Positions 61,801 through 64,000 of a DNA stretch of 64,000 bases are shown piece by piece. The notes under the pieces were generated by a model, which had not been told where the DNA came from, did not search any database, and was given only the letters and a program-made list of their open reading frames with translations. The position numbers and the translations under genes are program-made. Source of the DNA: Sympetrum striolatum (taxonomy: Eukaryota; Arthropoda; Insecta; Odonata; Libellulidae). The stretch is from contig OX388341.1 in the NCBI GenBank assembly GCA_947579665.1, forward strand, positions 1,116,001 to 1,180,000, in the 5' to 3' direction. The first letter of the stretch is position 1; each line of letters opens with the position of its first letter.

Positions 61801-63168
61801 ATTTAATATTAAGTTTTGTCTTACTATTTCAGACAAAAGATGTAAAAAAAGCCTGTTTTAAACCAAATGAGCATGGAAAGATATTTCCCCTACTAGAAAT
61901 CAAATAAGGGACACAGTATTCAAGCGGTAGTTTCAAAGAAGACATTCGTTGTACAGATCTATTGTGAGTTACGCAATGGGTTTGAGAAGACGTCTTTCCT
62001 GGGGAACAATAATCAATAATTTGCGTGCGATAAAGATATCGCAGAAGGGGCCGTAAGGTTTTGGAAATAAATGAAAGAGAAAGAAAAGTTCTTTTTTCTT
62101 CCTCCAGAACCCACAAATATCTGTATTTTAAGTCTCAGATGTCCGTACGAATGAATGAAAAGTGTAATAATTCAGACTCCTTTAGAAGATGGATGAATCA
62201 CCGCGATTTGCATTGACTTGCTCCGGCAGGTATCCTCGATTCGCGACCCTTTCATTGGCTGAGCTTCCGAGAAATCTCTTCTTTCGTCCTTCTTCCTCGT
62301 GTTTTTATTTACGAGTGGTAGTTAAAGCGATATAAAATGCGATTTGAAAGATATCTAACTCGAAGAGGGATATAGACGCTTGTACTGTAAGTGACCGAGG
62401 AATCAGTTATAGTTCTTATTGAAATTTTAGTATTTGAAGCTAATAGGTTATCTATGTTCCATGAAATTTCTTCGGATGCTATTTCGTCCTCCTGCAGCTA
62501 TAACTTTCAAGAACTGTATCCTTTTAGCAAGGAAAAATTAGGATCGTTCTGAACTACTACAAATTTAAGGTACGCCAAAGATTTTAGTGTCAAAATTACT
62601 TTTGAAATGTATCAAAAATATTCTCTTGCAGAAGCAGTCAAATTGTATTCAGGTTATACGGAGAGGTTTCCTATCATAACATAAAGCCATTAATATTCCT
62701 TGGCGAATCCAATTCTTCCCACGGCCAAACATGCCGGGGAAATTAAAAAAATCGAAGTTATACTCTGGAAAACATTCTCGGCGAATGGGAAAACTCCGTC
62801 ATTCCTCTTACGTTTACTGACCATCCGCCAAAAGAGAGGACAGACATCGCGAGGGTGAAGAGCGCCGCAATCCGATTGTCCTGATGACGGAGCGAAGATT
62901 CTTCAGAATAAAAGACCACTCATTTTGCTGAACTCGTTTCACCAACGGCAGTCTGACGTTGCCCTCTATTTATGCTGACAATGCACTCCTGGAGGGCAAA
63001 ATGCGCATTGGGTACTTTTGATGTATTTTGTTTTTGAAGTTATACTTCTTTGCGCTCGTTGTAACGGGATGGGGTGTCTGTCGAAAAACCGCGTAACGCG
63101 TGAGATTTTTCGCGTTAGATTTTTCTGTAAGTGCCTTTTTCTGTAATTTTTGAAAAATAATTTCTCAG
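58815..63168. other. Long unannotated stretch
   Basis: About 4.3 kb without a supportable gene. A small imperfect inverted repeat (CATAGCGTATGCTACAA / TTGTAGCATACTATG) lies at 60633-60696. 59.88-60.15 and 62.7-63.0 kb are GC-richer. Near 63082-63112 CGAAAAA and TTTTTCG flank a GCGTAACGC core, a minor hairpin. The open frames are short and domainless. Confidence 0.5.
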
Positions 63169-63232
63169 CCGGGGATCGAGCCAGGGAAGCGTGGTAGGCA
63201 AGCGTCTTAACCATTCACCCACTGAGCCACTT
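63169..63232 (-). repeat. tRNA-derived sequence (SINE head or tRNA pseudogene)
   Basis: On the minus strand the order is GTGGCTCAGTGGG (A box, consensus TRGCNNAGYNGG), GAATGGTTAAGACGC, GCCTACCACGC and CTGGCTCGATCCCCGG (B box, one change from GGTTCGANNCC), with spacing like that of a tRNA gene. The A box and the GCCTACCACGC segment are typical of tRNA-derived SINEs. A matching acceptor stem is not evident, so a working tRNA gene is unlikely. Confidence 0.7.
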
Positions 63233-63624
63233 GATGTATGCGTTGCAGAGAGACTTGTAACCCCGCGTGGAATCCCCCTCCAACGTGTTTATGCTTTAAT
63301 ATGCAAAAAATATTACCTGATATTGCAAAATGCAAAGGCTGGATTTTGAAATTGAAAATTATTAATCGATCAAGTTTTGTCATTTTCGTGGATGAAAAAC
63401 TGGTTAAAATTAGGGAGAATTCTTATATCAGATTTCATTTGGGATACTAGGCATTTTTTGAAAAATGGGCTGAAGACATGCGATTTGAACCACTATCAAC
63501 ATCCAATGTGAACATTTTTTTCGGGATATTTTGTTTCCCAAAATGACACTTTTCTGACAAGCATCCATATACTCAATTTTTGTCCTGAAGTACATATTGT
63601 TTTTTTTATTATTTTTTGACAATA
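63233..63624. other. Stretch upstream of the terminal ORFs
   Basis: AT-rich with short frames on both strands and no recognised domain. It may hold the 5' part of the mobile element whose coding part begins near 63.6 kb. Confidence 0.35.
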
Positions 63625-63723
63625 ATGGATAAACGAGACTTGCAAAAATTAACAGAATCGTTGTCGGAATCCGACTCTGAACTGGCCATTGATAGAAAAA
63701 ACATGTTAGCGCTGGAGGAGTAG
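63625..63723 (+). CDS. Short ORF of unknown role
   Basis: ATG to TAG, 32 codons: starts MDKRDLQKLTESLSESDSE, then ends RKNMLALEE. It is charged and serine-rich and reads like the start of a real protein, but no domain is visible in so short a piece. It overlaps the next frame by 28 bases in a different phase, so a frame shift may have split one original gene, or two elements may be joined here. Confidence 0.25.
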   Translation: MDKRDLQKLTESLSESDSELAIDRKNMLALEE

Positions 63724-64000
63724 CAATTTACCACAACCAAAATGACCATAGTAATATGGTTGCTTCTCACATGGATGTTCATTCAAGGGCATCAGAATCT
63801 CTTGCTCTAGCACAGTCTGCTATTGGAGAAATTTGTGTCAGTAAATGCGTTCCACAAACTGGTCGAGAATTTGTAGTTGTGGTGGTATACATATCCCCTG
63901 GTAAAACTGTGAGCCAAATCATAAAGTTTATACACCAAAACTTATTAATTTATACTAAAGAAGGTTCCGAACTGCTCGAGGAAAAGTTTCATGAAATCCC
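63696..64000 (+). CDS. Endonuclease-like (EEP) domain fragment, Helentron type, cut by window end
   Basis: An open frame runs from 63696, just after a stop, to the window end (101 codons). It reads SAGGVAIYHNQND, then AIGEICVSKCV, FVVVVVYISPGK and IIKFIHQNLLIYTKEGSELL. The GGVAIYHN start, the VYISP strand and the FIH-NLL-YT-EGS-LL helix match, from memory, a family of endonuclease/exonuclease/phosphatase domains encoded with Helentron-type (Helitron2) proteins in animals. The GDFN motif expected next lies beyond the window. No start codon fits the beginning; the first in-frame ATG is near 63754. It could also be a captured or degenerate copy; completeness cannot be judged here. Confidence 0.55.

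Noticed and set aside
63169..63232. Functional tRNA gene
   Set aside because: The A and B boxes are good but no acceptor stem closes the structure, and the B box has a changed base. A SINE head or pseudogene fits better.

Overview
The window looks like AT-rich animal nuclear DNA, most likely from an arthropod. The evidence is the mix of mobile elements: tandem Helitrons, a mariner relic, hAT and Tc1-type MITEs, jockey/CR1-like LINE fragments and inverted repeats that look like ends of Penelope-like elements. I found no intact host gene, no tRNA or rRNA gene and no prokaryotic features. It is best read as a large intergenic or intronic stretch filled by mobile and satellite DNA. The species cannot be named from the sequence alone.

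Layout. 1-8.1 kb is mostly unannotated AT-rich DNA with a 23-bp minisatellite, a hammerhead-like motif and a hAT-like MITE. 8.14-18.36 kb holds three head-to-tail, non-autonomous Helitrons that end in the same 8-bp-stem hairpin plus CTAG. 21.4-22.96 kb is a much older relative of these, itself broken by a palindromic insertion with a 14-bp target duplication. 23.8-24.9 kb is a dead LINE reverse transcriptase split by a second retroelement tail. 27.67-28.63 kb is an internally deleted mariner.

28.73-42.29 kb is the centrepiece: a higher-order array of twelve roughly 1.1-kb units, seven in one orientation and five inverted. A full unit carries six tRNA T-arm/B-box-like motifs (GTTCGA core) spaced about 146-176 bp apart, about 70 in all. 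Units are separated by short AT-rich linkers. A roughly 20-bp linker cassette occurs in both orientations, even between two adjacent units that are otherwise over 99% identical. The array ends abruptly inside a minus-strand Helitron fragment, followed by another minus-strand Helitron (to about 45.29 kb) that carries a hAT MITE with a perfect 8-bp target duplication.

45.3-63.1 kb is again largely unannotated. It contains a Penelope-like inverted repeat with hammerhead-like arms (48.9 kb), LINE-tail-like repeats, another hammerhead-like motif (55.1 kb), a second copy of the LINE fragment (56.4 kb), a Tc1-type micro-MITE (58.27 kb) and a palindrome whose loop is a B box (58.73 kb). At the right edge are a tRNA-derived SINE-like sequence and the start of an open reading frame resembling the endonuclease/exonuclease/phosphatase domain of Helentron-type elements, cut by the window end.

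No genes here work together as a pathway. The biology is in how the repeats spread: rolling-circle elements in tandem, an inverted higher-order array with phased Pol III-type boxes and flipping linkers, and several self-cleaving-ribozyme-like termini.
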